Below, piece by piece: positions 7,896 to 16,240 of a DNA stretch of 34,802 nt. The DNA is taken from positions 1 to 34,802 of the forward strand of contig CAZBDU010000059.1 of assembly GCA_964490725.1 (NCBI GenBank). Reading direction: 5' to 3'. A model generated the notes under the pieces. It made no database searches and was not told where the DNA came from. It saw only the letters and a list, made by a program, of their open reading frames with translations. The position numbers and the translations under genes were made by a program. The DNA comes from CAZBDU01 sp964490725. Its GTDB lineage: Bacteria > Spirochaetota > Spirochaetia > SZUA-6 > DRHE01. Each line of letters opens with the position of its first letter. The stretch's first letter is position 1.

Positions 7896-9062
7896 TCAAC
7901 GGCCCCGGGAGCGGATGTACTCCTCCAGCACGTCCTGCAGCGGCCGGTCCAGGCGGCGGGCCACCCGCGCCAGCAGCTCGTATTCCGGCTTGCTGAAGAC
8001 GTAGCCCCGGTACTCACAGACCTTCTCCGCCCCACGCTCTCCCAGCAGCTCTATCTCGGCGCCGTCTCTGGCGGCCACGTAGCGGGTAAGCCGCGATTCT
8101 CTCACCCCCAGCGTCCGGGTGTGCCGCACGATCTGCTCCGCCAGGGCTTCCTCCTGGCCAGGACGGCACATCACCGTCAGCCGGTAGCCCGGGCGGCCCT
8201 TTTTCATGAAGATCGGCGCCCAGGAGACGTCCAGAGCCCCTGCCGCGGCCAGCCGCTCCGCCGCGAAGCCCATGGCCTCCCCGGACAGGTGGTCCATGTC
8301 CGACTCGAGGAGGATCACCAGCTCCCTGCCGGAGGCGGCGCCCTCCAGGCGGAAGACCCGCAGGATGTTGGGGTGTCCCGGGATGCTCTTCTGCCCGCAG
8401 CCCACCCCCACCGCCACGATCCGCCCGAAGAATCCCGTGCTGTCCTGCCGACCCAGGGTGGTCAGCAGGGCGGCCCCGGTGGGGGTGAGGATCTCCGTGT
8501 CCGTGGCCAGCTGCCGCACCACCCTGCCCTCGATCAGCGCCGCGGTGGCCGGCACCGGCACCGGCAGCAGCCCGTGCGCGGTCTGCACGGACCCGTTGCC
8601 CACGGTGAGCGTGGAGTAGCTGAAGCTGCTCTCCCCCAGGTAATCCAGGGCCAGGCAGAAGCCGCCGATATCCGCGATGGTGTCCACCGCCCCAATTTCA
8701 TGGAAATGCACCTCATGCAGGCTCACCCCATGCACCCGGGCTTCCACCTCCGCCAGGCGGGTCAGCACCTTCCGGGTCCGCTCCACCACCTCCGGCGGCC
8801 AGCTGCAGCCGGCCAGCAACCCTTCCAGCGCCTCGAGGTTCCGGTACTCCTGCTGCGCCCCCTCGTCCCAGCTCAGGAGCGCCCGGGCTCCGGCCAGGCC
8901 GCCTCCCGGTCCCTGCGGCCGCTGGGAGGCGATCTTCAGCCCGGGAATCGGCAGCTCGCCGAGCCGTTCCTGCAGATGGCGGACGGGCACGCCCAGATCC
9001 ACGAGCGAGGCCAGCAGCATGTCGCCGCTGGCGCCGCAGGTCAGCTCGAAATGCAGGCTCAT
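7896..9062 (-). CDS. larC: Nickel-pincer cofactor nickel insertase LarC
   Basis: LarC inserts nickel into the pyridinium-derived pincer cofactor of lactate racemase and related LarA enzymes, using CTP. The 388-residue protein starts with the family's FELTCGASGDMLLASLVDLG and carries the metal-region HFHEIGAVDTIADIGG, the segment TDTEILTPTGAALL and a C-terminal ferredoxin-like region. The ATG at 9062 has GGAGGG about 5 bases before it. In lactobacilli LarC is split by a programmed frameshift; here it is one continuous frame. It is divergent from ftsH, and larB lies on the far side of ftsH. No larA or larE is in the window. Confidence 0.93.
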   Translation of the reverse strand: MSLHFELTCGASGDMLLASLVDLGVPVRHLQERLGELPIPGLKIASQRPQGPGGGLAGARALLSWDEGAQQEYRNLEALEGLLAGCSWPPEVVERTRKVLTRLAEVEARVHGVSLHEVHFHEIGAVDTIADIGGFCLALDYLGESSFSYSTLTVGNGSVQTAHGLLPVPVPATAALIEGRVVRQLATDTEILTPTGAALLTTLGRQDSTGFFGRIVAVGVGCGQKSIPGHPNILRVFRLEGAASGRELVILLESDMDHLSGEAMGFAAERLAAAGALDVSWAPIFMKKGRPGYRLTVMCRPGQEEALAEQIVRHTRTLGVRESRLTRYVAARDGAEIELLGERGAEKVCEYRGYVFSKPEYELLARVARRLDRPLQDVLEEYIRSRGR

Positions 9063-9090
9063 CCGGCCCTCCGGGGCGACGGCTTTTTAC

Positions 9091-9120
9091 TTGATCTAGG
9101 GCGGGTCACGACAGTACCTT
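9091..9120 (+). promoter_or_regulatory. Weak candidate promoter upstream of ftsH
   Basis: In the 114-base gap between larC and ftsH, TTGATC (9091-9096) is followed by 18 bases and TACCTT (9115-9120). Both boxes are imperfect. I saw no better ftsH promoter and no heat-shock CIRCE repeat. Confidence 0.3.
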
Positions 9121-9176
9121 TCTCTCGGTTGGTGAGACTGTTTCTGTATACCGGATATGGTGAGGACGGGCAAGCC

Positions 9177-11009
9177 GTGAAGATTAACGACGACCAGCAC
9201 CGGCGGACGCAGTTCACGTTGGGCTACGTTGCCCTGGCGTTGCTGCTGATCTTCGGGCTGCAGTTCCTGATGGCGCGGGGCGTGTCCACGGAGATCCCTT
9301 ACAGCGATTTCAAGCAGTACCTGGAGCAGGGCAAGGTCCGGGATGTGGTGATCTCTCAGAACGACATCCGGGGCACCCTGGTACGCTCTGCCGGAGACAC
9401 CGTGCAGTTCGTCACCACGCGGGTGGATGACCCGGATCTGGTGAACCAGCTGGAGGAGAAGGGGGTCAAGTTTTCCGGACGGCAGTCCAACAACTTCCTG
9501 GGCTCTATCCTGTCCTGGATCCTGCCCCTGGTGATCATGATCGCCGTCTGGAACTACCTGATGCGGCGCATGAACGTGGGCGGGCCGGGAATCCTCAGCG
9601 TCGGGCAGAGCAAGGCCAGGCTGGTGGCGGACGATCAGGCCAGAAAGACTACCTTCAAGGACGTGGCCGGCATCGACGAGGCCAAGGAGGAGCTCCAGGA
9701 GGTGGTGGAGTTCCTGAAGACCCCGGGCAAGTTCGAGGAGCTCGGCGGCCGCATCCCCAAGGGGATCCTGCTGGTGGGCGCCCCGGGAACCGGCAAGACC
9801 CTGCTGGCCAAAGCGGTGGCCGGGGAGGCGGGGGTGCCGTTCTTCAACATCTCCGGCTCTGAGTTCGTAGAGATGTTCGTGGGTGTCGGGGCCGCCAGGG
9901 TTCGCGACCTCTTCAACCAGGCCAAGGCCAAGGCGCCCTGCATCATCTTCATCGACGAGCTGGACGCGCTGGGCAAGGCCCGGGGGTTCAACCCCGTGGG
10001 AGGACACGACGAGCGCGAGCAGACCCTCAACCAGCTCCTGGTGGAGATGGACGGGTTCGACACCCGTTCCGGGGTGATCATCATGGGCGCCACCAACCGG
10101 CCGGAGATCCTGGACCCGGCGCTGCTGCGGCCGGGGCGCTTCGACCGGCAGGTGATGGTGGACAAGCCGGACCTGGCGGGCAGGGAGGAGATCCTCAGGA
10201 TCCACAGCGAAGGGGTCAGGCTGGCCACGGACGTGGACCTGCACGTGATCGCCGCCCGCACCCCCGGTTTCGTGGGCGCGGATCTGGCCAACATCGTGAA
10301 CGAGGCGGCCCTCCTGGCCGCCCGCCGCGGCAGGCATGGGGTTGGCATGGAGGAGCTGGAAGAGGCCATCGAGCGGGTGGTGGCGGGGCTGGAGAAGAAG
10401 AAGAGACTCATCAGCCCCGAGGAGAAGCGGATCGTGGCCTATCACGAGTCCGGGCACGCCATCGTGGCCGAGACGCTTCCCAACACCGACGTGGTGCACA
10501 AGATATCGATCGTGCCGCGCGGAATCGCGGCGCTGGGCTACACGCTGCAGCTACCCACCGAGGATCGCTACCTGATGACCAAGAGCCAGCTGGAGGACCG
10601 TCTCTCGGTCCTGCTGGGCGGCAGAGCCGCCGAAGAGCTGGTGTTCCAGGACATCTCCACCGGGGCCCAGAACGATCTGATGCGGGCCACGGACATCGCC
10701 CGGGCCATGGTCAAGGAGTACGGCATGAGCGAGCTGGGGCTGATGTCCTATGAGCGTCCCCACAACCCCTTCCTCAAGGGCGATCTGTGGCAATCCACGG
10801 AGAAGGAGTACTCCGAAAAGGTGGCCGCGGAGATCGATGAAGAGGTGAAGCGCATCCTGGACGAGTCGCACCGGCGAACCACCACGATCCTCCAGGAGAG
10901 GCGCGCGCTGCTGGAGGAGCTGGCAGGGCTGCTGCTGGACCGGGAAGTGGTGGACCGGGACGAGTTCCACCGGCTGTATCAGAAGCACGTGCCGGCCGCC
11001 GGGAAGTAG
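9177..11009 (+). CDS. ftsH: ATP-dependent zinc metalloprotease FtsH
   Basis: FtsH is a membrane-bound hexameric AAA+ protease that removes misfolded membrane and regulatory proteins. Two transmembrane segments (about 14-33 and 111-129) flank an extracytoplasmic loop. The AAA domain has Walker A GAPGTGKT (201-208), Walker B IIFIDE (256-261) and a second region of homology ending RPGRFDRQ. The protease zinc site is HESGH (423-427). GTG at 9177 gives 610 residues and has GAGGA about 10 bases upstream; the frame is open far upstream, but that part is antisense to larC. larB begins 6 bases after the stop, so the two genes are probably one transcript. Confidence 0.96.
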   Translation: MKINDDQHRRTQFTLGYVALALLLIFGLQFLMARGVSTEIPYSDFKQYLEQGKVRDVVISQNDIRGTLVRSAGDTVQFVTTRVDDPDLVNQLEEKGVKFSGRQSNNFLGSILSWILPLVIMIAVWNYLMRRMNVGGPGILSVGQSKARLVADDQARKTTFKDVAGIDEAKEELQEVVEFLKTPGKFEELGGRIPKGILLVGAPGTGKTLLAKAVAGEAGVPFFNISGSEFVEMFVGVGAARVRDLFNQAKAKAPCIIFIDELDALGKARGFNPVGGHDEREQTLNQLLVEMDGFDTRSGVIIMGATNRPEILDPALLRPGRFDRQVMVDKPDLAGREEILRIHSEGVRLATDVDLHVIAARTPGFVGADLANIVNEAALLAARRGRHGVGMEELEEAIERVVAGLEKKKRLISPEEKRIVAYHESGHAIVAETLPNTDVVHKISIVPRGIAALGYTLQLPTEDRYLMTKSQLEDRLSVLLGGRAAEELVFQDISTGAQNDLMRATDIARAMVKEYGMSELGLMSYERPHNPFLKGDLWQSTEKEYSEKVAAEIDEEVKRILDESHRRTTTILQERRALLEELAGLLLDREVVDRDEFHRLYQKHVPAAGK

Positions 11010-11015
11010 TCTCCG

Positions 11016-11762
11016 GTGGACGATCCCCTGCTCGCCATTCTCCGCTCCCTGCGCAGGGGAGAGCTGGACGTGGAGGAGGCATGGCGGCGCGTCCGGGAGC
11101 TGAAAGCCGTCAATCTCGGCTTCGCCGAGGTCGATCTGCTGCGGGAGGCCCGCAAGGGGTTCCCCGAGGTGGTCTTCTGCCTGCACAAGCAGGACGAGGA
11201 GATCCTGGCCATCGCCCGGGCCATCGCCTCACGTTCCCGGGTAGCCCTTCTGACCCGCGCCCGGCCCTCCACCGCCGGGCTGATCCGCGGCACTTTCCCC
11301 GAGGCGCGCTACTTCGAGAGGAGCGGCGCCATACGCATCGGCCAGCCGCCGGCGGGAACGGGCCTGGTGACGGTGATCTCCGCCGGAACCTCGGACATTC
11401 CGGTGGCCGAAGAGGCGGCGGTCACCGCGGAAACCATGGGCGCCCGGGTGCGCACCTTCTGGGACATCGGGGTGGCGGGCCTTCACCGGCTCATCTCCAA
11501 GCTGGAAGATCTTCAAGACAGCCGGGTGATCGTGGCGGTGGCCGGCATGGACGGAGCGCTGCCCACGGTGACCGCCGGCGTGGTCTCCTGTCCGGTGATC
11601 GCCGTTCCCACCTCGGTGGGCTACGGCACCGGTGCGGGAGGCTACGCGGCGCTGCTCACCATGCTCAACTCCTGCGCCCCCGGGGTGGCGGCGGTAAACG
11701 TGGACAACGGCTTCGGAGCCGGCTACGTGGCCGCCCTGGTCAACCGGCCTGCAAGCCCGTAG
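11016..11762 (+). CDS. larB: Nickel-pincer cofactor biosynthesis carboxylase/hydrolase LarB
   Basis: LarB carboxylates and dephosphoadenylates nicotinic acid adenine dinucleotide, the first step of nickel-pincer cofactor synthesis. The 248-residue protein has the AIR-carboxylase-like core: TSDIPVAEEA (about 124-133), VAVAGMDGALPTV (about 172-184), VPTSVGYG and the closing VNVDNGFGAGY. Cys219 in LNSCAPG lies where the family's reactive cysteine is expected. The start is GTG, 6 bases after ftsH, with only a weak Shine-Dalgarno site, suggesting coupling to ftsH. Its stop is 3 bases from the stop of the convergent GNAT gene. The partner larC is nearby on the other side of ftsH. Confidence 0.93.
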   Translation: MDDPLLAILRSLRRGELDVEEAWRRVRELKAVNLGFAEVDLLREARKGFPEVVFCLHKQDEEILAIARAIASRSRVALLTRARPSTAGLIRGTFPEARYFERSGAIRIGQPPAGTGLVTVISAGTSDIPVAEEAAVTAETMGARVRTFWDIGVAGLHRLISKLEDLQDSRVIVAVAGMDGALPTVTAGVVSCPVIAVPTSVGYGTGAGGYAALLTMLNSCAPGVAAVNVDNGFGAGYVAALVNRPASP

Positions 11763-11765
11763 GGG

Positions 11766-12881
11766 CTACAGGTCGCGCTGATACACCCGGTAGGTCTTGT
11801 ACTGGGGCACCCCCCAGCGCTCGGCCACGTTGCGCATCGAGTAGTTGTCCTCCAGAACCCAGGAGAGCTCCGCCCGGCGAATGCCGTCCCTGGTCGCGCG
11901 GAAGTAGGTTTCGTTGTAAAAGACCGCCTCGATCCCCAGGCCGCGGAACTTGCGGCGCACCCCCATCACCGCCACGCGGATCTCGTCGATGCGCCGGGAA
12001 TGCCAGAGAAGCTTCAGCAGACCAAGGGGAAACAGCCGGCCGCTCTTGACGTGCTTCAGCGCCTGGTTGATGTTCGGAAGAGACAGCGAGAATCCGGCGA
12101 TCTCCCCGTCCACGAAGGCCAGCAGCACCAGCTTGGGGTCCGCGATGGTCTTGATGTCCCGGCCCAGGTGTTCGATCTCCTGGTCGGTCCAGGGCACGAA
12201 CCCCCAGTTGCGCTCCCAGGCGTCATTGTAAGCGGTCTTGACCAGCTCCAGCTCCCGGTCGAAGTGCCGGGTGTCGGCGGACCGGACGGTGACGTTGTTG
12301 CGCTTCTGCACCAGCGCCGCCACCCGCTGGATCTTCTCCGTGGGCGGGCGGGTGGCCTCGGCCAGATAGGCGTACAGGTCCCTCACCTTGGCCAGCCCCC
12401 ACCCCTCACAGAGGGCCGGGTAGCAGGGGGGATTGTAGGGCATCATCACCATGGGGGGCCGGTCGAAGGCATCCACCAGCATGCCCAGGACATGATTCGT
12501 CGACGGATTGGCCGGGCCGATCACCCGCTCCATGCCGCGCTCCCGCAGCCAGCCGGCCGCGGCGTCGAGCAGCGCGGCGGCCACCGCGGGGTCGTCCACC
12601 GACTCGAAAAACCCGAAGAAGCCGGCCCGGTCTTCCTGGAAGCTGACGTAGTTGCTGTCAACCACCGAAGCGATGCGCCCCGCCGGCCGGCCGTCCCGGA
12701 AGGCCAGGAAGAGCTGGATTTCCGCGTGCGCGTAGAAGGGGTTCCTGCGGGTGTCCAGGGTGGACTTCACGTCCATGAGCAGCGGCGGCACCCAGCTGGG
12801 ATCCCCCCGGTAGATGGACCAGGGCAGTCTGAGGAACGTGCGAAAGTCTCCCCTGCCTTGCACGGGCCTGACCTGGATCAC
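11766..12881 (-). CDS. GNAT-superfamily acetyltransferase-like protein (YghO-like)
   Basis: This 371-residue protein resembles the large YghO-type GNAT family. The N-terminal half contains FLRLPWSIYRGDPSWVPPLL, IGPANPSTNHVLGMLVDAF and MPYNPPCYP. The second half has a GNAT-like core with LVLLAFVDGEIAGFSLSLP and the acetyl-CoA loop region VAVMGVRRKFRGLGIEAV (about 310-327). The acceptor substrate of this family is unknown. GTG at 12881 has GGGAGG about 7 bases upstream and overlaps the pepT stop as GTGA, so it is co-translated with peptidase T. The GNAT fold assignment is good; the function is open. Confidence 0.8.
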   Translation of the reverse strand: MIQVRPVQGRGDFRTFLRLPWSIYRGDPSWVPPLLMDVKSTLDTRRNPFYAHAEIQLFLAFRDGRPAGRIASVVDSNYVSFQEDRAGFFGFFESVDDPAVAAALLDAAAGWLRERGMERVIGPANPSTNHVLGMLVDAFDRPPMVMMPYNPPCYPALCEGWGLAKVRDLYAYLAEATRPPTEKIQRVAALVQKRNNVTVRSADTRHFDRELELVKTAYNDAWERNWGFVPWTDQEIEHLGRDIKTIADPKLVLLAFVDGEIAGFSLSLPNINQALKHVKSGRLFPLGLLKLLWHSRRIDEIRVAVMGVRRKFRGLGIEAVFYNETYFRATRDGIRRAELSWVLEDNYSMRNVAERWGVPQYKTYRVYQRDL

Positions 12882-14161
12882 CGCGCACCTCCCGAGCTCG
12901 CTCCACCCGCCCGCTCGGCCCACAGCCGCGCGATGTTGACCGCCGTCTGTGCGGCCCTCACCATCGCGGGCAGCGGGATCCACTCCTGGCGGCTGTGGAA
13001 GTTCCACCCGCCGGTGAACACGTTCGGCGTTGGAACGCCCAGCTCGCTGAGCCTGGCGCCGTCGGTGCCGCCGCGGATGATCCTGTGCCGCGGCTCGACA
13101 CCGGTGCGGCGAATGGCCTCCTCCAGAAGCTCCACAACCTCCGGCGCGCTTTCCAGCGTGCGCCTCAGATTGGCGTACTGTTTCTGCACGTTCACCTCCA
13201 CCGTCCCCCGGGGATAGGCCGCCTCCACCGCACGGCCCATGGCGCGCAGGGCCTCGGCGCGGCGCAGCGCCTCCGCCTCCTCGAAGTCCCGCAGGTACAG
13301 CTCAAGAGAGGCCCGCTCCACGCTCCCGCAGATTTCCAGCGGGAAGTAGAACCCGTAGCGACCGTCGGTGGCCTGGGGGCTTTCCGAGCCGGGAAGCATT
13401 CCCAGCAAGGCGCCCGCCATCTCCACGGCGTTCACCAGCTTCCCCCGGGCGACCCCGGTGTGGATGCTGCGGCCGTGGAAGACCACCTCCGCCTTGTATC
13501 CCTCGAAGCATTCCGCCTCGATGGTGCCTTCCTCGCCCCCGTCGAAGGTGTAGCAGTACTTCGCGCTCACCTTCTCCATCGGGAAGCGCTGCATACTCAG
13601 TCCCAGCTCCTCGTCGGAGGTGAAGATCACCGAGACCCTCCCGTGGGGTACCTCGGGGTGCCCCTGCAGATACTCCAAAGCGGTCATGATCTCGGCGATG
13701 CCCGCCTTGTCGTCGGCGCCCAACAGAGTTGCCCCGTCGGAGCTGATGAGGGTCTGTCCGCGGTAGCGCAGCAGCTCGGGGAACTCGGACGGGTCCAGGC
13801 TCACCCCGTCTCTCAGGCGGATCACCGACCCGTCGTAGGAAGGGTGCACCTGCGGCTCCACGCCCGCTCCCGGCGCCGCGTCGGAGGTATCCAGGTGCGC
13901 CATCAGGGCGATCTCCGGCGGCCCGGACCCCGGGGCGGAAAGCCGCGGGGTAAGAACCGCAAAGAGGAACCCCCGGGGATCGAGCTCCACCCCCGTCAGC
14001 CCCAGCGCCGCAAGCTCCCCGGCCAGCAACCTGGCCAGCTCCAACTGCCCCGAGGTGGTGGGCTCGCTGTGGGAGTGCCGGTCCGAAGCCGTGTCGATGC
14101 GCACGTAGCGCAGGAAGCGCTCCAGCAGGCGGCCCTCGAACCAGCCGCGGTCGAAATCCAT
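12878..14161 (-). CDS. pepT: Peptidase T (tripeptide aminopeptidase)
   Basis: PepT is a di-zinc M20 exopeptidase that removes the N-terminal residue of tripeptides in the cytoplasm. The 427-residue length is normal. Visible ligands are His89 and Asp91 (MAHLDTS), bridging Asp150 (LLGADDKAG), catalytic Glu184 with Glu185 (TSDEELG), Asp207 (YTFDGGEEG) and the C-terminal NFHSRQEW histidine; RGGTDGA binds the substrate end. ATG at 14161 is chosen over ATG at 14173 because the -10 box ends 8 bases before it. No Shine-Dalgarno site is present, so a leaderless mRNA is predicted. The GNAT gene follows with a 4-base overlap. Confidence 0.95.
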   Translation of the reverse strand: MDFDRGWFEGRLLERFLRYVRIDTASDRHSHSEPTTSGQLELARLLAGELAALGLTGVELDPRGFLFAVLTPRLSAPGSGPPEIALMAHLDTSDAAPGAGVEPQVHPSYDGSVIRLRDGVSLDPSEFPELLRYRGQTLISSDGATLLGADDKAGIAEIMTALEYLQGHPEVPHGRVSVIFTSDEELGLSMQRFPMEKVSAKYCYTFDGGEEGTIEAECFEGYKAEVVFHGRSIHTGVARGKLVNAVEMAGALLGMLPGSESPQATDGRYGFYFPLEICGSVERASLELYLRDFEEAEALRRAEALRAMGRAVEAAYPRGTVEVNVQKQYANLRRTLESAPEVVELLEEAIRRTGVEPRHRIIRGGTDGARLSELGVPTPNVFTGGWNFHSRQEWIPLPAMVRAAQTAVNIARLWAERAGGASSGGAR

Positions 14162-14168
14162 GGTAGGA

Positions 14169-14197
14169 AGCATAGCGGAACGCCGCGGCGCCGTCAA
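14169..14197 (-). promoter_or_regulatory. Promoter of pepT, predicted leaderless
   Basis: On the minus strand TTGACG (14197-14192), a 17-base spacer and TATGCT (14174-14169) form a good sigma-70 site. Seven bases separate the -10 box from the ATG at 14161, so transcription should begin at or next to the A of the start codon. Confidence 0.7.
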
Positions 14198-14235
14198 ACC
14201 GTCGGTGGCTGCCCGCTTCCGCGCTTGCCGGCGCT

Positions 14236-15123
14236 TCACGGTGGCCCCCGCCGGGAGCGCCACAGATAGAACACCACGGCGGCCAGGAAGAGGAAGTAGG
14301 CCGGAAACTCCCGGGGGCTCGGGATCTCTCCCAGAACGAGCGCGGCGCTTACAGTGGCGAAGACCGGTTCGGTGAGAGAAAAGAAGGAGACCGTCAGAGC
14401 GGGAAGGTGGCGCACCCCGTAGTTGCTCGAGGTGTGGCCCACCAGAGTCGGAAACAACGCCAGAGCAGCCAGAGCCAGGAGCGAGCGGGTATCCGAGAGG
14501 GAAAGGGAGGCGGGCTGCGCCCACAGGAAGGCCAGGGGCAGGGTGAGCAGTCCGCCCCACAGGTAGATGAGGTGGATGTAGACCAGGTGCGGCACCCCCT
14601 CCGAGACACGCCTGGAGGCGAGCAGATACACCACGAACAGCAGAGTGGCGATGAAGCAAAGGATGTCACCAGTCTGCCCCAATCGCCCGCCCTTCACGGC
14701 CAGCAGCCAGTAGGCGCCTGCCAGAGCAAGCCCCAGGGAGACGTAGGTGTAGGCCCGAACCGTCTTGCGGAACAGGAAGCGTTCGAAGAGGGCGAAGAAG
14801 ACAGGGTTGACCGAGAAGATGAAGGTGGCACTGGCCACGCTGGTACGCTTCAGGCCGGCCACCCAGGCGTGGAAGTGCAGGCCCAGCAGCAGCCCCGGCA
14901 GGACCAGCAGAAGGAGCCCCACCAGCCCCCGCTCCCGCACCAGCCGCTTCAAGCCCGGCAGACAGAAGGGGGTGAGCACCGCCCCGGCCAGGAGCATCCG
15001 CCCGGAGGCGATGACCGGGGGCGGGAAGGCGCACAGCTTGATCAGCACGCCGGAGAAGCCGAAGCTGATCGTCCCGATCGCCAGAAAGAGGAGCGCCGTA
15101 CGCCGGGCGGGAAGGGCGCGCAT
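14236..15123 (-). CDS. EamA/DMT-family transporter
   Basis: The 295-residue protein is almost entirely hydrophobic, with about ten predicted membrane spans in two five-helix EamA repeats. Charged loops such as RRTALLF, KRLVRERG and RKTVRAY lie between spans, and TEPVFATVSAALVLGE in the second repeat is characteristic. Members export amino acids, sugars, purines or other metabolites across the inner membrane; the substrate here is unknown. ATG at 15123 has no Shine-Dalgarno site and sits 8 bases after a -10 box. It ends 74 bases upstream of pepT in the same orientation, but pepT has its own promoter. It is divergent from ilvC, which hints at an amino-acid link only by position. Confidence 0.9.
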   Translation of the reverse strand: MRALPARRTALLFLAIGTISFGFSGVLIKLCAFPPPVIASGRMLLAGAVLTPFCLPGLKRLVRERGLVGLLLLVLPGLLLGLHFHAWVAGLKRTSVASATFIFSVNPVFFALFERFLFRKTVRAYTYVSLGLALAGAYWLLAVKGGRLGQTGDILCFIATLLFVVYLLASRRVSEGVPHLVYIHLIYLWGGLLTLPLAFLWAQPASLSLSDTRSLLALAALALFPTLVGHTSSNYGVRHLPALTVSFFSLTEPVFATVSAALVLGEIPSPREFPAYFLFLAAVVFYLWRSRRGPP

Positions 15124-15131
15124 CGGCGGCA

Positions 15132-15160
15132 AGTGTAGGCGAAAGGGCGAATGTTGACAA
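15132..15160 (-). promoter_or_regulatory. Promoter of the EamA gene, predicted leaderless
   Basis: On the minus strand TTGTCA (15160-15155), a 17-base spacer and TACACT (15137-15132) precede the ATG by 8 bases. The -35 box occupies the same bases as the -35 box of the divergent ilvC promoter, so polymerase cannot hold both at once. Confidence 0.65.
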
Positions 15161-15181
15161 CGACGCGCTTTTCGGCACAAT
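15154..15181 (+). promoter_or_regulatory. Promoter of ilvC
   Basis: TTGACA (15154-15159) with a 16-base spacer and CACAAT (15176-15181). The start is predicted near 15188, giving a leader of about 26 bases with AAGGAGG at 15201-15207, 6 bases before the GTG. The leader is too short for an attenuator. Confidence 0.65.
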
Positions 15182-15213
15182 GCATACCACCCAGAAAGCC
15201 AAGGAGGCTCCCC

Positions 15214-16230
15214 GTGAAGATTTACTACGAGCAGGATATCGACCAGCAGCTGATCCGATCCCTGAAGGTGGCGGTCATAGGCTACGGAAGCCAGGGCTTC
15301 GCTCATTCCAACAACCTGCGCGATTCCGGCGTTCAGGTCACCGTGGGGCTGCGCCCCGACAGCGCCTCTCGCCGCAAGGCCCAGGAGGCCGGCCTGAGCG
15401 TGAAGAGCGCCCGTGAGGCGGCGGAGTGGGCCGACTGCATCATGATGCTGGTGCCGGACCACCTGCAGGGTGAGATCTACCAGCGCGACATAGCCCCGAC
15501 GATGGGTAAGGGCAAGACCCTCATGTTCGCTCACGGCTTCAACATCCACTTCGGCCAGATCAAGCCTCCGCCCGAGGTGGACGTCAGCATGGTGGCTCCC
15601 AAGGGACCGGGGCACACGGTGCGCCGCCAGTACGAGCTCGGCTACGGCGTGCCCTGCCTGATCGCGGTGGCGGGCAACGCCAGCGGCAAGGCCGTGGAGG
15701 TGGCGCTGTCCTACGCTTCCGCCATCGGCGGGGCAAAGGCGGGAGTGATCGAGACCTCTTTTCGCGAAGAGACCGAGACCGATCTGTTCGGCGAGCAGGC
15801 GGTGTTGTGCGGTGGGGTGACCCACCTGATGCAGGCGGGTTTCGAGACCCTGGTGGCGGCGGGGTACGCTCCGGAGATGGCCTACTTCGAGTGCATCCAC
15901 GAGATGAAGCTCATCGTGGACCTGATCTACGAGGGTGGCCTGTCGCTGATGCGCTACTCGGTGTCGGACACCGCCGAATACGGCGACTACGTGTCCGGCC
16001 CGCGGGTGATCGGCCCCCAGGTCAAGGAGGAGATGAAGAGGCTCCTGGAGGAGATCCAGGACGGAAGCTTCGCCAAACGTTGGATGGAAGAGAACCGCTC
16101 CGGGCGGTCCGGGTTCCTGGGCATGCGCAAGGAGCACGCCGACCACCAGATGGAGAAGGTGGGCGAGGCGCTTCGCGCCATGATGCCCTGGATCGCCAAG
16201 ACCCGCATGGTGGACCGCGACAAGAACTAG
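15214..16230 (+). CDS. ilvC: Ketol-acid reductoisomerase, class I
   Basis: This enzyme isomerises and reduces acetolactate or acetohydroxybutyrate in valine, leucine and isoleucine synthesis. At 338 residues it is a short class I enzyme. The nucleotide loop is VIGYGSQG (21-28), the catalytic His is His107 (FAHGFNIHFG), and the magnesium ligands Asp190, Glu194, Glu226 and Glu230 plus Ser251 are all present. The cofactor-specificity loop reads LRPDSAS (46-52): Arg47, Ser50 and Ser52 fit NADPH, but Asp49 replaces the usual Gly. GTG at 15214 has AAGGAGG 6 bases upstream. No ilvB, ilvN or ilvD adjoins it. It is convergent with the OmpA-family gene, 10 bases away. Confidence 0.97.
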   Translation: MKIYYEQDIDQQLIRSLKVAVIGYGSQGFAHSNNLRDSGVQVTVGLRPDSASRRKAQEAGLSVKSAREAAEWADCIMMLVPDHLQGEIYQRDIAPTMGKGKTLMFAHGFNIHFGQIKPPPEVDVSMVAPKGPGHTVRRQYELGYGVPCLIAVAGNASGKAVEVALSYASAIGGAKAGVIETSFREETETDLFGEQAVLCGGVTHLMQAGFETLVAAGYAPEMAYFECIHEMKLIVDLIYEGGLSLMRYSVSDTAEYGDYVSGPRVIGPQVKEEMKRLLEEIQDGSFAKRWMEENRSGRSGFLGMRKEHADHQMEKVGEALRAMMPWIAKTRMVDRDKN

Positions 16231-16240
16231 GACCAGGCCT

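Noticed and set aside
8121..9176. In-frame upstream extension of ftsH
   Set aside because: The added residues are the complement of larC and show no FtsH-like sequence; the GTG at 9177 has a ribosome site and begins the family's N-terminus.
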